This document shows, one piece after another, positions 21,031 through 32,351 of a DNA stretch of 64,000 nt. Within the stretch, counting starts at the first letter, position 1, and each line of letters begins with the position of its first letter. The notes below the pieces were generated by a model, which had not been told where the DNA came from, made no database searches, and saw only the letters and a list, made by a program, of their open reading frames with translations. The translations under genes were made by a program, and so were the position numbers. This stretch comes from Dendrobium chrysotoxum. Taxonomy: Eukaryota > Streptophyta > Magnoliopsida > Asparagales > Orchidaceae. Where the stretch lies: the NCBI GenBank assembly GCA_019925795.1, contig CM034311.1:22132231-22196230 (forward strand), in the 5' to 3' direction.

Positions 21031-22250
21031 TTTTAAGGATAGGTGTGAGTCCCCGTGCTTCCTTTCCTTAAGATTAAAATTAAATCGGGTTAGATAGTTT
21101 TTACCAAAATCCTTAGAGGTTTAGGTAGACTATCTCCTTGACTAGTCCCCCCTGGTTAGATATGAGTCCTTGTGCTTTCTAGCTAGGTTAGTCATTGAAA
21201 ACCTAAAAGAAATTGGATCTTTTAAGGATAGGTGTGAGTCCCCGAGCTTCCTTTCCTTAAGTTTAAAATTAAATCAGGTTAGATAGTTTTTACCAAAATT
21301 CTTAGAGATTTAGGTAGACTATCTCCTTGACTAGTTCCCCCTGGTTAGATATGAGTCCCTGTGCTTTCTAGCTAGGTTAGTCGTTGAAAACCTAAAAGAA
21401 ATTAGATCTTTTAAGGATAGGTGTGAGTCTCCGTGCTTCCTTTCCTTAAGATTAAAATTAAATCGGGTTAGATAGTTTTTACCAAAATCCTTAGAGATTT
21501 AGGTAGACTATCTCCTTGACTAGTTCCCCCTAGTTAGATATGAGTCTTTGTGCTTTCTAGCTAGGTTAGTCATTGAAAACCTAAAAGAAATTGGATCTTT
21601 TAAGGATAGGTGTGAATCCCCGTGCTTCCTTTCCTTAGGATCAGAATTAAATCGGGTTAGATAGTTTATTGCCGAAATCCTTAGAGGTTTAGGTAGACTA
21701 TCTCCTTGACTAGTTTCCCCTAGTTAGATGTGAGTCCCTGTGCTTTCTAGTTAGGTTGGTCATTGAAAACCTAAAAGAATTTGGATCCTTTTAGGAGTAG
21801 GTGTGAGTCCCTGAGCGTCCTACCTCCTAGGATCTTAACTAACTAGTGGTGGATTTAAGCCTACCGGGCCCCATCATAGTTCAGTTAGCTTTTAGTCTTT
21901 TAAGGATAGGTGTGAGTCCCCGTGCTTTCTTTCCTTAGGCTAATTTTCCCTAGTTAGATGTGAGTCCCCGTACTTTCTAGTTAGTTTAGTCATTGACAAC
22001 CCAGAAGAAATTTGGTTTGTTGGGAATAGGTGTGAGTCCCCGAGCTTCCTATTTCCTTAAACCTTGGCTAGCTATTGTTGGAATTAAGCCTACTGGGCCC
22101 CTTCATAGCTTAGTCATCTTTAGTGTTTAGAGATTAGGTGTGAGTCCCCGTGCTTCCTGTCTTTAGACCTAAAGGAAAATCAAATTCCCCTTAGATTTCT
22201 TAGGGATAAGTGTGAGTCCCCGAGCTTCTTATCACTTCGGATCTAGACTG
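21031..22250. repeat. 189-bp tandem repeat array, about four good copies plus decayed ones
   Basis: TTTTAAGGATAGGTGTGAG recurs at 21031, 21220, 21409 and 21598 with a period of exactly 189, then in decayed form at about 21789 and 21895 and less regularly to ~22230. Each unit contains two related halves, one with GGTGTGAGTCCCCGTGCTTCC and one with ATGAGTCCYTGTGCTTTCTA, plus a GGTAGACTATCTCCTTGACTAG block. No ORF. It could be a local minisatellite or the internal repeat of an old LTR element. Confidence 0.88.
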
Positions 22251-23168
22251 ACTAGTGTTGGAGCAAGTCCTTGTGGCATCATCCTAGTATCAAAATCACT
22301 TCCGAACTCTTACATCCATATCAAATTACATTCGAACTTTCACATTCAAATCAAAATAATTTTTTTAAACTCTTTCATTCATATCAAACCCCTTTCAAAT
22401 CACTATACTCAGTTGTTTCTTACTTTGACTTTACCAAATAATACTAATTTCATTAGTTATTATTTGCTAAAGCCATCAGTGCTATCATCAACCTTCAAAT
22501 CAGTTAATCAATCCAGATCTTTTAATCGGTCAACTCAAATCTCTATCAACTTTTCATTTCCATTATCTATCAAAGCACAAAATCTTTTTAATTCCTACAT
22601 TTGAATCTTCAACTTCAATTTATGATCTAGTTGATTGTTTCGGTCAACACCAACACGCACGATAAACTTTGACATGTTTATCATGCCTATTAGGGGTCCA
22701 TTTGTTGACCTCATTGTTAGAGGTCAATTTTCCCGAGCTCATCTCTAGCACCTAGGTCTTCCCAGCCTAGTACAGATATCGTTCCTACAAGATTTCCCTT
22801 AGGTGCATACCCAGTGACGTAGCATCGACTAAATTTGATAACTCGACCTGAATCAAAATCAATTCAATCCAAGTCTAATTCTAACTCCAAATTAAACTCA
22901 ACTCAACTCATATCAAATTAACTATTTTAAGCTGAAATTTGCTACACCGATCAAAGCGAAACAAAATCAAACTAACTCGAGTTGAATTGTTTTAAATGAT
23001 AGTAGCCCCATTTAGCCTGGATTGACTCGTCGCGAGCCAATGACATTAGTTAAATTAAATAAATGAATCTAAATCAATCTAATTTAAAATGTTCATCAAT
23101 TTTATTTAAATTTAAATTTATCAATTTTACTAAAATAAATCATTTATATGTTTTAAAAATAAAATTTG

Positions 23169-23211
<43 letters not shown>

Positions 23212-23280
23212 AACTAAAATGAATCCCAAACAATTATTTCTTAATCTAAAATTCAAATCAAAAGATGGTTTAGTCTAAAC
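22251..23280. other. AT-rich intergenic DNA with (AT)n microsatellite
   Basis: A 40-bp (AT)n run lies at 23170-23209. Around 22640-22840 the text (GACCTCATTGTTAGAGGTCA and similar) is more structured and could be retrotransposon-derived. I see no LTR pair or ORF. Confidence 0.5.
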
Positions 23281-23700
23281 CTAAATTGCGATTAGACCGG
23301 TTGGACCGAACCCACGATCCCTCTCCTATCAGTTCACAAAACCTACTCCTCCCTCTCATTCGGAAAAAATGACTTCCCCACTCTCCTATCAGTTGGCGAA
23401 ATCCCTCCAAGGCCCGGATCCTCTCCAATTCACAAAATGACCCCCTCTCCATTCGAAACCTACCCAGCCCGTATCCTCCCAGTACAGGAAATGAGCCCCC
23501 ACTTCGCCTCCTGGCTCCCGGTTCGCACAACCCAGGCGAGAATCCCCCTAGCCGACGCCACCCTCGCCGTCGTTTGCCCTAACCTCATCTGTGCCTCCTT
23601 CCTTCTTCAATTTGCTCGGCCAAGAACAGTGGAAAGTGGTAAATCCTCTCCCTCTATATCTTTTCCTCCCATCTCCCTCATTTCTTCTATTTCCCATTCT
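23281..23700 (+). other. GC-rich exon-like block, unrecognised
   Basis: A C-rich, pyrimidine-biased stretch in AT-rich surroundings, with internal near-repeats (CTCTCCTATCAGTTSRCRAA twice, at ~23320 and ~23380). It contains a GTGGTAAATCC donor-like site near 23640, followed by T-rich, intron-like DNA. It resembles a plant first exon or 5' UTR, but no protein family is recognisable in any frame and I find no downstream exon. Confidence 0.25.
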
Positions 23701-24540
23701 TGACAAAACGATTTTAGAGATAAAGAAAATGGCTATATTTGGTTTCAATTAAAGATTTGGAAGCCATGAGACTTCTCACGACAAACTTGTACTTAAGTGA
23801 TTGTATTTCTCATGATTTGTCTTTCTCAAGATGTTTCCAAATACCATTTGTAGCACGATTTGACTGGTTGTGTCCTTCATGACATTGGGTAGATCTTTGT
23901 TATATGAGTTTCTTGCTCTTATTAATTTCATATGTATGATGTTACTCTAGGTGCATACCCTATAAGCATTCTGACAAACAAACCAATGGCCATCATAAAT
24001 TATAATTTGGACAAGTATGTAGACTTGTGGGTAAATTCAAGAGAGATGCTGACAAAGAATTTTCTTTTCATGTCTTCCTTTTGTACACATTGATGCCTTG
24101 CTTTGAACCGAGAAGTCTACGTTTATTTTTTTTAACTATTCACTTATATCTAAGAATAATGATTTATTGCATTGTTTCTTAAGGCGAACTGTTCAAAATC
24201 AGCGGCATTCTTCTTGTTCTTTGAGACCAAAGAATCAGTTATAGTTTTGTTTGATTTACTTCTTTGTTTCATCAAGGGTTGATAACTATGCCAGACAACT
24301 TTATTTGCTTCATGTTTCTATCTTTAGCATACATGGATTCAATAAAAGGTTATGTGAATTATATCAGAGGGCTTTTTGACTTGTTGGAAAGAAATGGAGT
24401 TGCTATAGTTTTCCTTTCTTCTCTCAAACTTCATTTGGCATAAGTATTTGGAATAAATGAATAGGTTGGAAGCTTATAGTTGCAAGTTGGGTTTCAATTT
24501 GAAGTGTAGTAGTTCAGTCTTTATACTTGCATCAAGAATG
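23701..24540. other. Intergenic or intronic DNA, no gene seen
   Basis: T-rich plus strand, intron-like in composition. No recognisable exon. Confidence 0.4.
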
Positions 24541-25070
24541 ATTTCTTGTTTTGATTTGGTGAAAAGAAAGAGTTTGAATTTTGAAAAGTGTTTTATATGT
24601 TTTGAAGAATGAAAAAGTGTATATATTTTAGAGGTGAAGTGGCTTTTGTGTATAAGTAGAGTGAATTGAGTGTGTATTAGAAAGTGTTTTGTGTGGAAGA
24701 TTGAGAAGTGTGTGTTTTAAATGATGAAGTGTGTGAGTTTATAGGAAATTGTGTGTATTTTGAAAAGGTGGAATTGTGGAATGTGGGGTTTTGAAAAGAT
24801 AAGTGTTTTGATGAGGGTGGTTGAAGAGTAAATATGTGAATTTTGGAAAGTAGAGTTTGTGTGTGTTTGGGAAAGTGGAGATGCAGAGTTTGTGTGTAAA
24901 AGTGGAAGCATATGTTCTAAAAAGATGAAATTATGTATGTGTAAAGTGGAGTGTGTGTGTGAGTAGAAAAGAGAAATGTGGGGGGGTTCCAAGAGTAGTG
25001 TGTTGAAAAGTGCTTGTGTTAGAGAATAGTTAGTTTGGGTAAAGGTTGAAAAGTAATGCCTCTCTTTCGC
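24540..25070. repeat. Strand-asymmetric degenerate repeat (plus strand nearly free of C)
   Basis: About 500 bases of G, T and A words such as GAAGTGTGTGTTTT, AAAGTGTTTTGTGTG and GTGGAATGTGG recur irregularly every 25-50 bases. The minus-strand ORF at 24717-25169 is a Thr/His/Leu/Phe-rich translation of this repeat, not a gene. Confidence 0.6.
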
Positions 25071-25299
25071 TCTCTCTACCCCTCTTCTTCCTCTACTACT
25101 TCTCCCTTCTTGTGCCTCGAGAAAAATTTCAGAAAATGTAAAGTATGCTATCAAAAGTGAAAAGTCCAAAAGGTAGACAGCTTGTGCCGGTCTCCAAGCC
25201 CGAAGAAAGGTACGTTTTTATTTTTTTAAGTAATTTCAATTATTTCATTATTATTTTTTAAATGTGCTTCTAATCCTTCCATGTTTTATTCTTTTTTAT

Positions 25300-28200
25300 C
25301 TGCATGAACTACGAGGAATGATACCGGTCGAGAGAACAAAATGACAAGGGACAAAGACGTCAGTCGCCTCTATCCAACCGGGTAGAGGTGCAACGGGCGG
25401 AATCCACTGGGTCGTAGCCCCTGGTGTTGTAAGTTTTCTTAAAACTTAGAAAGCCCCTAGGAGGCCGTGGTGTGTTTTGTGCGAACTCCTCCCCTCTAGG
25501 TCCCTGTAGCAACTTTAATTTTATCATGATTACTTTATTTTTATTTTAGATCCTTAAACCCCTTTACACGTGCGCAATGCCTTGAGGGTTAGTAATAACA
25601 AACTTTTTCATCCTATACAATATTAGTGACATTTAAGGATAAAAATTAAGGACTGAGTCTTAGAGAACTTAGACTTAGGTTGCATGCACACTTTAGGATA
25701 GAAACACAGAACATAAAAAACTTAGTGACATTCCCCTTAGGGTTAGTATTCATTATTAATATTACTTTAATTAAGCCAATCAAATTTTAATAATCAATCA
25801 ATGAAAATTTTAAATGCAAATCACAAATAGAATTAACATAACCCGATAAAATATTAAAGTTATAAACTTCTAACCAAAATAATTTAAAATCGTAAAGAAA
25901 GGTTAATAAATTCTAATCAATTAAATAATAATAATAAATCTAAGAATCTAATAAATCATTAACAAATTAAATAAAATCATTAAAATTTTAATAAAACATT
26001 AACACTTAAATAAGTCAATTAAAATTTCAATAAATGATTTCAAATTAACAAAATATTAAAGCTTTTAATAAATCATTAAAAAAAATTTCAATAAATCATT
26101 AATTAAAAAAAATGGTTAATTCAAATGACTAAAGAATAAATCCTATTAATCAACTTTAAATAATTAAAACTCAATTTAAAGCGAACTTCTAAAATAATAA
26201 AGACACTAAAACTTGAATCTTAACATAAAGCCCCCTCTGACATTTTAACAAACTAAATTCAATCAACTAGAAAACTTCAATCAATAACTGATCTAGGATA
26301 TATCCAAACCATACAACCTACTCCACACACTTAGATTTATTTGTTAGGACAACCGACTCTAATTTTAGGTTAGGCCGGTGTTTACTTTCTTGCTGTTGTG
26401 AGACGGGCTTTCTCAGTTTTCATTGCATGCTCTGTACGATTGATGTGAATGTTTATTTACTTTTATTGCTCTCTGTGATATGATATGATAGGCGATAGAT
26501 TATCCCTACGTTATGAATGATCTGGATGCTCACAGAATCTTGTGCAGGTGGTCATGCTCGTGCAGGGCTAAATTAAAGGGGGCAAATTAAAGATTTAAAT
26601 TAATAATATTTTCTGCAGGTGCTTCAGAAAATGCTAAGCCCCCTTAAAATTAAAAGAGCATGGCCAAGTGTAGCTGGTGAATTTAATTTAAATGTAAATA
26701 TATAACTGCTTAGAAATGATTTTATTATAAATATTTAGGATAACCCTGCAGGTGTGTTTAGATTTTCTTTTTCTTTCTAGGATGTAATATAATGTAAATG
26801 TAATTTATTAAAGTCAAGTGTTGTGAAAGTGATTTAAAAGTGGGATATCACACTCAACTCGGAATCCAAAGAGAAGAGAATGTCCCTTAGGGGAGTATTC
26901 TTTTCTATTTGAAAAGCCAAGTTATGGTAATTCTAATATCCAAAGAGAAAAGAAAATACCCCTTCGAGGATGAGTTTCTTTTCATTTGGATATCCAAGCC
27001 TAGTAGATCCAAGGAGCTCGTAGTAGGCCCAAGGAGATCGTAGAGGAAGAAAAGATGAAATGAGGGGATAAAAGGAAGAAGATGAAGAAATGAAGATATA
27101 AAGAAAAGTATATCCCATTTTGATATCACTTGCATCAACTCTAGGAGTAGAATTCGGGTTTGTTGTCAGTGGTACCCGGCAACTTTATATTTTCAGCAGA
27201 CCCTGGGTTGTAAATAAACTGGACATTATATTTTTGGATAAATTAGTTTGATTGTTTACATTGTTTGTGCAGTAGATTTTTTTTAGGACTCTTGCATGCC
27301 GTATTTTGTTTTAGCCTGGATACGAATCAGAGTGTTTTTTTCACAATGGCACGATAAAACTTTTTCTACTTGAAATTTAAAATAAAATTTTTAGGCTCAC
27401 ATAGAAACTCTAACGAATCTAAGAAGTAAGCTCGGGTCCGCCGAGAGTCAACATATGTATATTAATACTTTCTCTTGTTCGGCACCTCCCCGTCTGCGAG
27501 TTCTGGCAGACCACCTGGCCTATTAGGGTGCAGTTCAGTCAAGGGGATGTTGTGCAATCTCTAGGGAAAAATCTATTTTCTAAGCCTGATTTTAAAACTG
27601 CTTCATAAATTATTTTATGCATTCGAGTCAATTAGCATGCATTGTATTAGATAGAAATTAAAAGAGTCTAAAATTTTTATTGTATTATGCTCTCAGACAT
27701 CATTTACCCTACATAAGTAAAGGGGCTAATTATGATTTATCTTAGATGTCGGCCCTGATTCCTCAAAACTTAAATAACGTCCCTACCCATCTTTCATAAG
27801 AGACTTGACACATGGATTTGAAGCGCTTAGGTGGTTAGCTGGCTCCCCAATCCAGGCGGGGTAAGTCCAGGTTTGCATTTCATTAGCTAGGTTCGGGCCA
27901 CTACTCTGTAGTACCCAAATTAGATTTAGGTTCTGAGGCAGATTTGTAAATCTTAAGTCCTCACCCTCCGAAAATATAATCCCAAATTTCTAATAAAATG
28001 TCAACTCAAACTTAAAAATTTATCTCTTAAAATGTAAAGCCCAACATAGGGTAGACTAAGGTTGCCTCTGAGCTTCTCAGAATCCGGCACCTCCTACTTT
28101 TCTTCCTTTGGCTCGTTAATAACTGTTCAATGTTGAGTTTTCTCCTTAAAAATTTCTACTTCTTTTCTTGTCTTCTACTTTGTAATCAAATGGTACGAAA

Positions 28201-28340
28201 TCACTGCTTTAATCGAGAGTTTTCTTAGGAGTACCCTCCTAGGATGTAATTAACTACAAGGGCTTGCCCCTATAGGGATTTGAGAACCCCAGATTAAAAT
28301 AAACTTTATTTTATTCTTATAAAATAAGGAAAAAATCTTT
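25300..28340. repeat. Unclassified repeat family X, left copy
   Basis: Many segments of this ~3-kb region are found in reverse complement, in the reverse order, between 30930 and 39800. Examples: TAATTAACTACAAGGGCTTG near 28248 against the CCCTCGTAGTTAATTAC word near 31050; the TCTGGCAGACCACCTGGCCT block near 27505 against 31825; GGGGGCAAATTAAAG near 26578 against 37640; CCGGTGTTTACTTTC near 26373 against 37855; AGTCTTAGAGAACTTAGA near 25650 against 39475. No ORF is intact, so the family cannot be named. It is probably the noncoding part of an LTR element. Confidence 0.65.
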
Positions 28341-28389
28341 GAGAATGTAGACATGTTTTAAAATCTCATTTCTAATTTTAAATATATTT

Positions 28390-28790
28390 GTAGAATATTA
28401 TTATTATCTTTCCAGGTAATATAATATTCTATTTGCTATATTTAGTTTTAGAAATGATAACTTTTGTAAAACCCATTCTTTTTTTTGGGTATTTTTTTAA
28501 GAATGTTATGTTCGTCTTTTTAGATGATACAATATTCTTCTTATTATTACACCTAAATAAAGGAATGGATGAACTTTTCAAAACTATATTTCTGTTTTTA
28601 AATATATTCTATAGAATTCCATGTTCATCTCTCGAGATAATATGTTATTCATAGAATTGTGTTTGACTATAAAAATATCATTTTCTAAAACCCTATTTTG
28701 ATATTGAATCCATTGTAGAATATTGTGTCAGTCTCCTAAGACTGTACTTTATTCTTAATGCAGTATTCAATTACAAAATAGGAGAACATA
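28390..28790. repeat. Diverged ~108-bp tandem repeat
   Basis: Four loosely similar units, each with AGAATRTT...GTC(T)TTY...AGATRATAYAATATTCTT, begin near 28390, 28500, 28613 and 28720. They fill the gap between repeat X and the dead LINE. Confidence 0.45.
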
Positions 28791-30600
28791 AAATCTACAT
28801 GGCGACATAAATTTTCCCACCACTTAGGAGCAGGCTCACCCAAAAAGAGCACTAGAGGAGAGTGATCCGAGTAGAAAGGGGATTCCACCTTCTAATAGAA
28901 GGGGGGAGGTTTTCAAGCCAAGAGGGGTTAACAAGGATTCTGTCGAGCTTGATATGAATAGGATCCTCAATCTGTTGATTGTACCAAGTATAGAATAGAC
29001 CACTAGAAGCAAGCTCCAACATGCCTGAATTGAAGACCCAGTTGTTCAATTCACCAAGTCGGCTGTGATGAAGGGCCCTGCCACCTGATTTTTCATTTTG
29101 AAACCTGCAAAAGTTAAAGTCGCCTAAAATGATTCAAGGAGAGGTAATGGAGTCGGCCAGGCTCATTAACTATTGCCAAGAGGAGCCCTCTTCCCAAGAG
29201 AGTTAATAGCATAGATGACAAAGTAGAATCGGGGGCAAGGATCCTGACTGAATCATACCATGAATAAGATAAGAAGTAATAAGAGTGAGGGAGAAGGAAA
29301 TTTCCATTTCAGCCATATTCTACCAGGAGAAGAGCAACTAAAGTTGTTGCAACTCATTTTGTTCAAAAAAACCTGATGGGATTTGATGAACTAGGGGTCA
29401 TTTATTGCAAGAGTAGGGACTTTGGCCTCAAGAATACAAAGCATGTTGAGATGGTGGGAGAAGATGAGTTTTTTGCAGGCTAAAACTTTATTAGGGCAGT
29501 TGAATCCCCTAACGTTCTAGCAGCCAATAGGAGTAAGGGTCATCTTGATTTTGAATTGGATGAGCACATTTTCTTGACGCTTTTACCTTTTGAGGGCTTG
29601 CTAGACTAGGTCTTGACGGTGGTGGGATGTTCAGAAATAGTTCCAGAGGATTCAAGGTCATCAGGAGGATCTTCCTGCTGTAAAATAGCAAATTTGTTAG
29701 GGGAATTTAGCTGGGGCTCAGAGAGTGATCCAGTAGCAGCGAAAGGATAAGGAACATTTATGCTGGAATTGGATGAGGGTATAATTCCCGAAGGGGGTTA
29801 GATAGAGAAGGGGGAGTGATCAGATGATGAGGTATCATCAGTAGAAGAGTTTAGGTTGGGAATAGGATCTTTGAGCAGAGGTGTAATCTGGTTAGGAGGG
29901 GTGGGAAGGAGTGTAGGAAGTGCCTGCGGTAGGGGGGTAGCATGTTGTTCTGGTGGGGCAAGATTGGAGGAGGGGTTATTAGGAGAAGGCTGGGGGGGGT
30001 TGTTTTGAGGGAGAGAAGGTTGCAAGCTAGTAGAGGAAGGGGGATGTCTATAGGGGGAGGTTGAGAAGAACGGGCCCGACTCAAACTTCGCCTACGTGCC
30101 TACACAGGAGATGGTCCTTTTGATTGTGGATTGATATGACATAGAGACAATGGGTAGATGAGAGATCCACATCCAGAGTAAGGGGAAGGCTTCTAATCGT
30201 AATGCACTTTGAGAGAGACGTCCTCACCATCCAATGAAATATGGATTTCATCTGAGAGGGAAGAAGCGCTAGAAACCATAACACATACTCTAGCAAATGT
30301 GAGGCGAGTTTTTTGAGTAGTAATAGCATCAACCATAAGGGGGTGACCTATGAAGCTAGCAATCTTTGAAATGCTGGTGGGATTCCAAACCGCTAAAGGC
30401 AAATCAATAATTTTTATCTGAAGAGTAATTGAAGAGAACTCATCTTGCTTAAGCTTGAATTTTGGTGTCCACTTTTACAGAATGAACAGTCTTCTAAAAG
30501 AACCAGGGGCCCCCAGTCTATGCAACTTGGAAGTCTTCCAGGGAGGAGAACTTAAAAAGGAAAAAACCATCGTTAAGGGATAGGAGATTGTTGGATTGAA
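28790..30600 (-). pseudogene. Dead LINE: ORF1 and ORF2 endonuclease portion, 3' part missing
   Basis: Read on the minus strand in broken frames. First is an ORF1 DUF4283 region (LSLNDGFFLFKF, then LPLAVWNPTSISKIASFIGH and RLTFARVCV, ~30590-30200), then a Pro/Ser-rich ORF1 tail (30085-29798). Next comes the start of ORF2 with the NVRGFN endonuclease motif (~29510-29530) and ILEAKV, then the endonuclease end with GLFYTW, IKLDRILVN and the SDHSPLVLF motif (29050-28840). The element stops at about 28790, before the reverse transcriptase, with no poly(A) tail. Multiple frameshifts and stops. LINE endonucleases nick target DNA for retrotransposition; this copy cannot function. Confidence 0.85.
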
Positions 30601-30929
30601 AAGTATAGTTTGAAAAAGTTTAATTCTCTTTGGAAAATTTTAAATCTCTAAAATTTTAGTTTTTGAATCAAACACATCATTATAAATGATATATCACCTC
30701 AAAAGGTGAACATATCATTTCCTAATAGGTTCAAATTATAAAACTTTAGATTTATCCCGATTATCATAGTCAAACTCAAGGTAAGACAACATATGATCCC
30801 AAATAATCAAAATAATGTTTGATCAAATATTTGACTGTAATAATTTAGCTAGAAGATCATTAATTTCATAATTAAAATCATAACAATAAGATGATATATC
30901 TTCCTAGAGAAAGAAAATATCATTTATTA

Positions 30930-32351
30930 TTAATCATTTGAAAATGACGATAATAATCATCGAAGTTAATTTTCCCATAGGTAATTAATTAGATTTTTGA
31001 AAGCTTGATTTTAAAAATTAGATCTGATTTTCTAAATCTCCTACGAGCACAAGCCCTCGTAGTTAATTACATCGTAGGAAATCAAAAATTTCTTACGAAT
31101 ACTCTCGATTAAAATAGCGATACGAATTTCATTTAAGATTTTTAAAGGTTGATGTTAAAGGAGGTAAATGTTGGAATTTTTAAATGGGATTGGTTCAAAT
31201 TTGAACACTTATTTCTAGAGTCAAAGGAGGAAGGGTAGGAGGCACCTGGGATTCTGAAACAATTCAGAAGTGCCACAGCCTATCCTAAGTGTTGGGCTTG
31301 AATTTGATTGAAAGATGTATTTAATTTGAGTGATCAATTTTATTAGAAAGTTGTGATTCAATTCCTAGAGGTTGAGGTCTTATAGCCAGAGCTTACCTCA
31401 GAACCTAAGTCTAAAGTGGGTACTGGAAATTAGTAACTCGGAACCTAGCTAGTGCAATATAGGATCTGGACTTACCCCGGCCTAAATTGGGGGGCCAGCT
31501 AAATCACCTAAATGCTTCAAAATCATGAGTCTGGTCTTTTATGTAAGAGTGGATTGGGACGTTATTTAAGATTGAGTTTTTGAGAATAGGGCTGACATCT
31601 AGAGCAGATCCTTAATTGGGGCCCTTTGACTTATGTTGGGTATTTGATGCTAAAGCTAAAATGCAATTAAAGATTTAGACTCAATTTTTAATTTGTTACT
31701 AATGCGATGCATGCTAATTGACTCGAATGCTTAAATCAGAATGAAGATATTTTAAAATCAGGCTTAAAAATAAGTTTTATCCTAAAGATTGCATAGATTT
31801 CCTTAACAGAACTGCACCCTCATAGGCCAGGTGGTCTGCCAGAACCCGCAGGCAAGGAGGTGCCTAACAAGTGGAAAAAAATGTAGCAAATATGTTATAA
31901 AAAAACTCCTGGCAGTCCCGGACTTACTTCTTAAAATGTTAGAGTTTCTATTTTATCTTAAAAAATTTAATTTAATTAAAGTAAAAGAATTTTAGTGATC
32001 CCTCACGAGCCTCGATTTGGGTTTCAGGCTAAATCAAAACTTGACATGCAATAATCACCAAAAAATTACTAAAAACAGGCAATCCTAATATCGTAATTAA
32101 TATCAATTAATTAATCAAATAATTAAATAAATTAAATTTAATAATCAAACTGAAAGTCCATATGGCAAGTGCCACTTAATATTACAACACAAATTGCTTG
32201 AATTTAAAAGTGGTCGGGTACCACTGACCACACCCTGGATTCTACACCTATAAGACAAGTGACTTTGAGATTTAGGATTCTTCTCGTTCTTCACTTCTTC
32301 GTTCTTCTACAAACTCCTTGGATCGTCGGGTCCGAATGTCCAAATGGAAAG
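30930..32351. repeat. Repeat family X, right copy, first part (inverted)
   Basis: This is the reverse complement of the 28340 to ~26985 part of the left copy, read leftwards. It is cut at 32351 by the Copia element and resumes at 37249. No ORF. Confidence 0.65.

Noticed and set aside
24717..25169. 150-aa minus-strand ORF
   Set aside because: Low-complexity Thr/His/Leu/Phe translation of a C-rich/G-poor repeat strand; no domain and no upstream exon.
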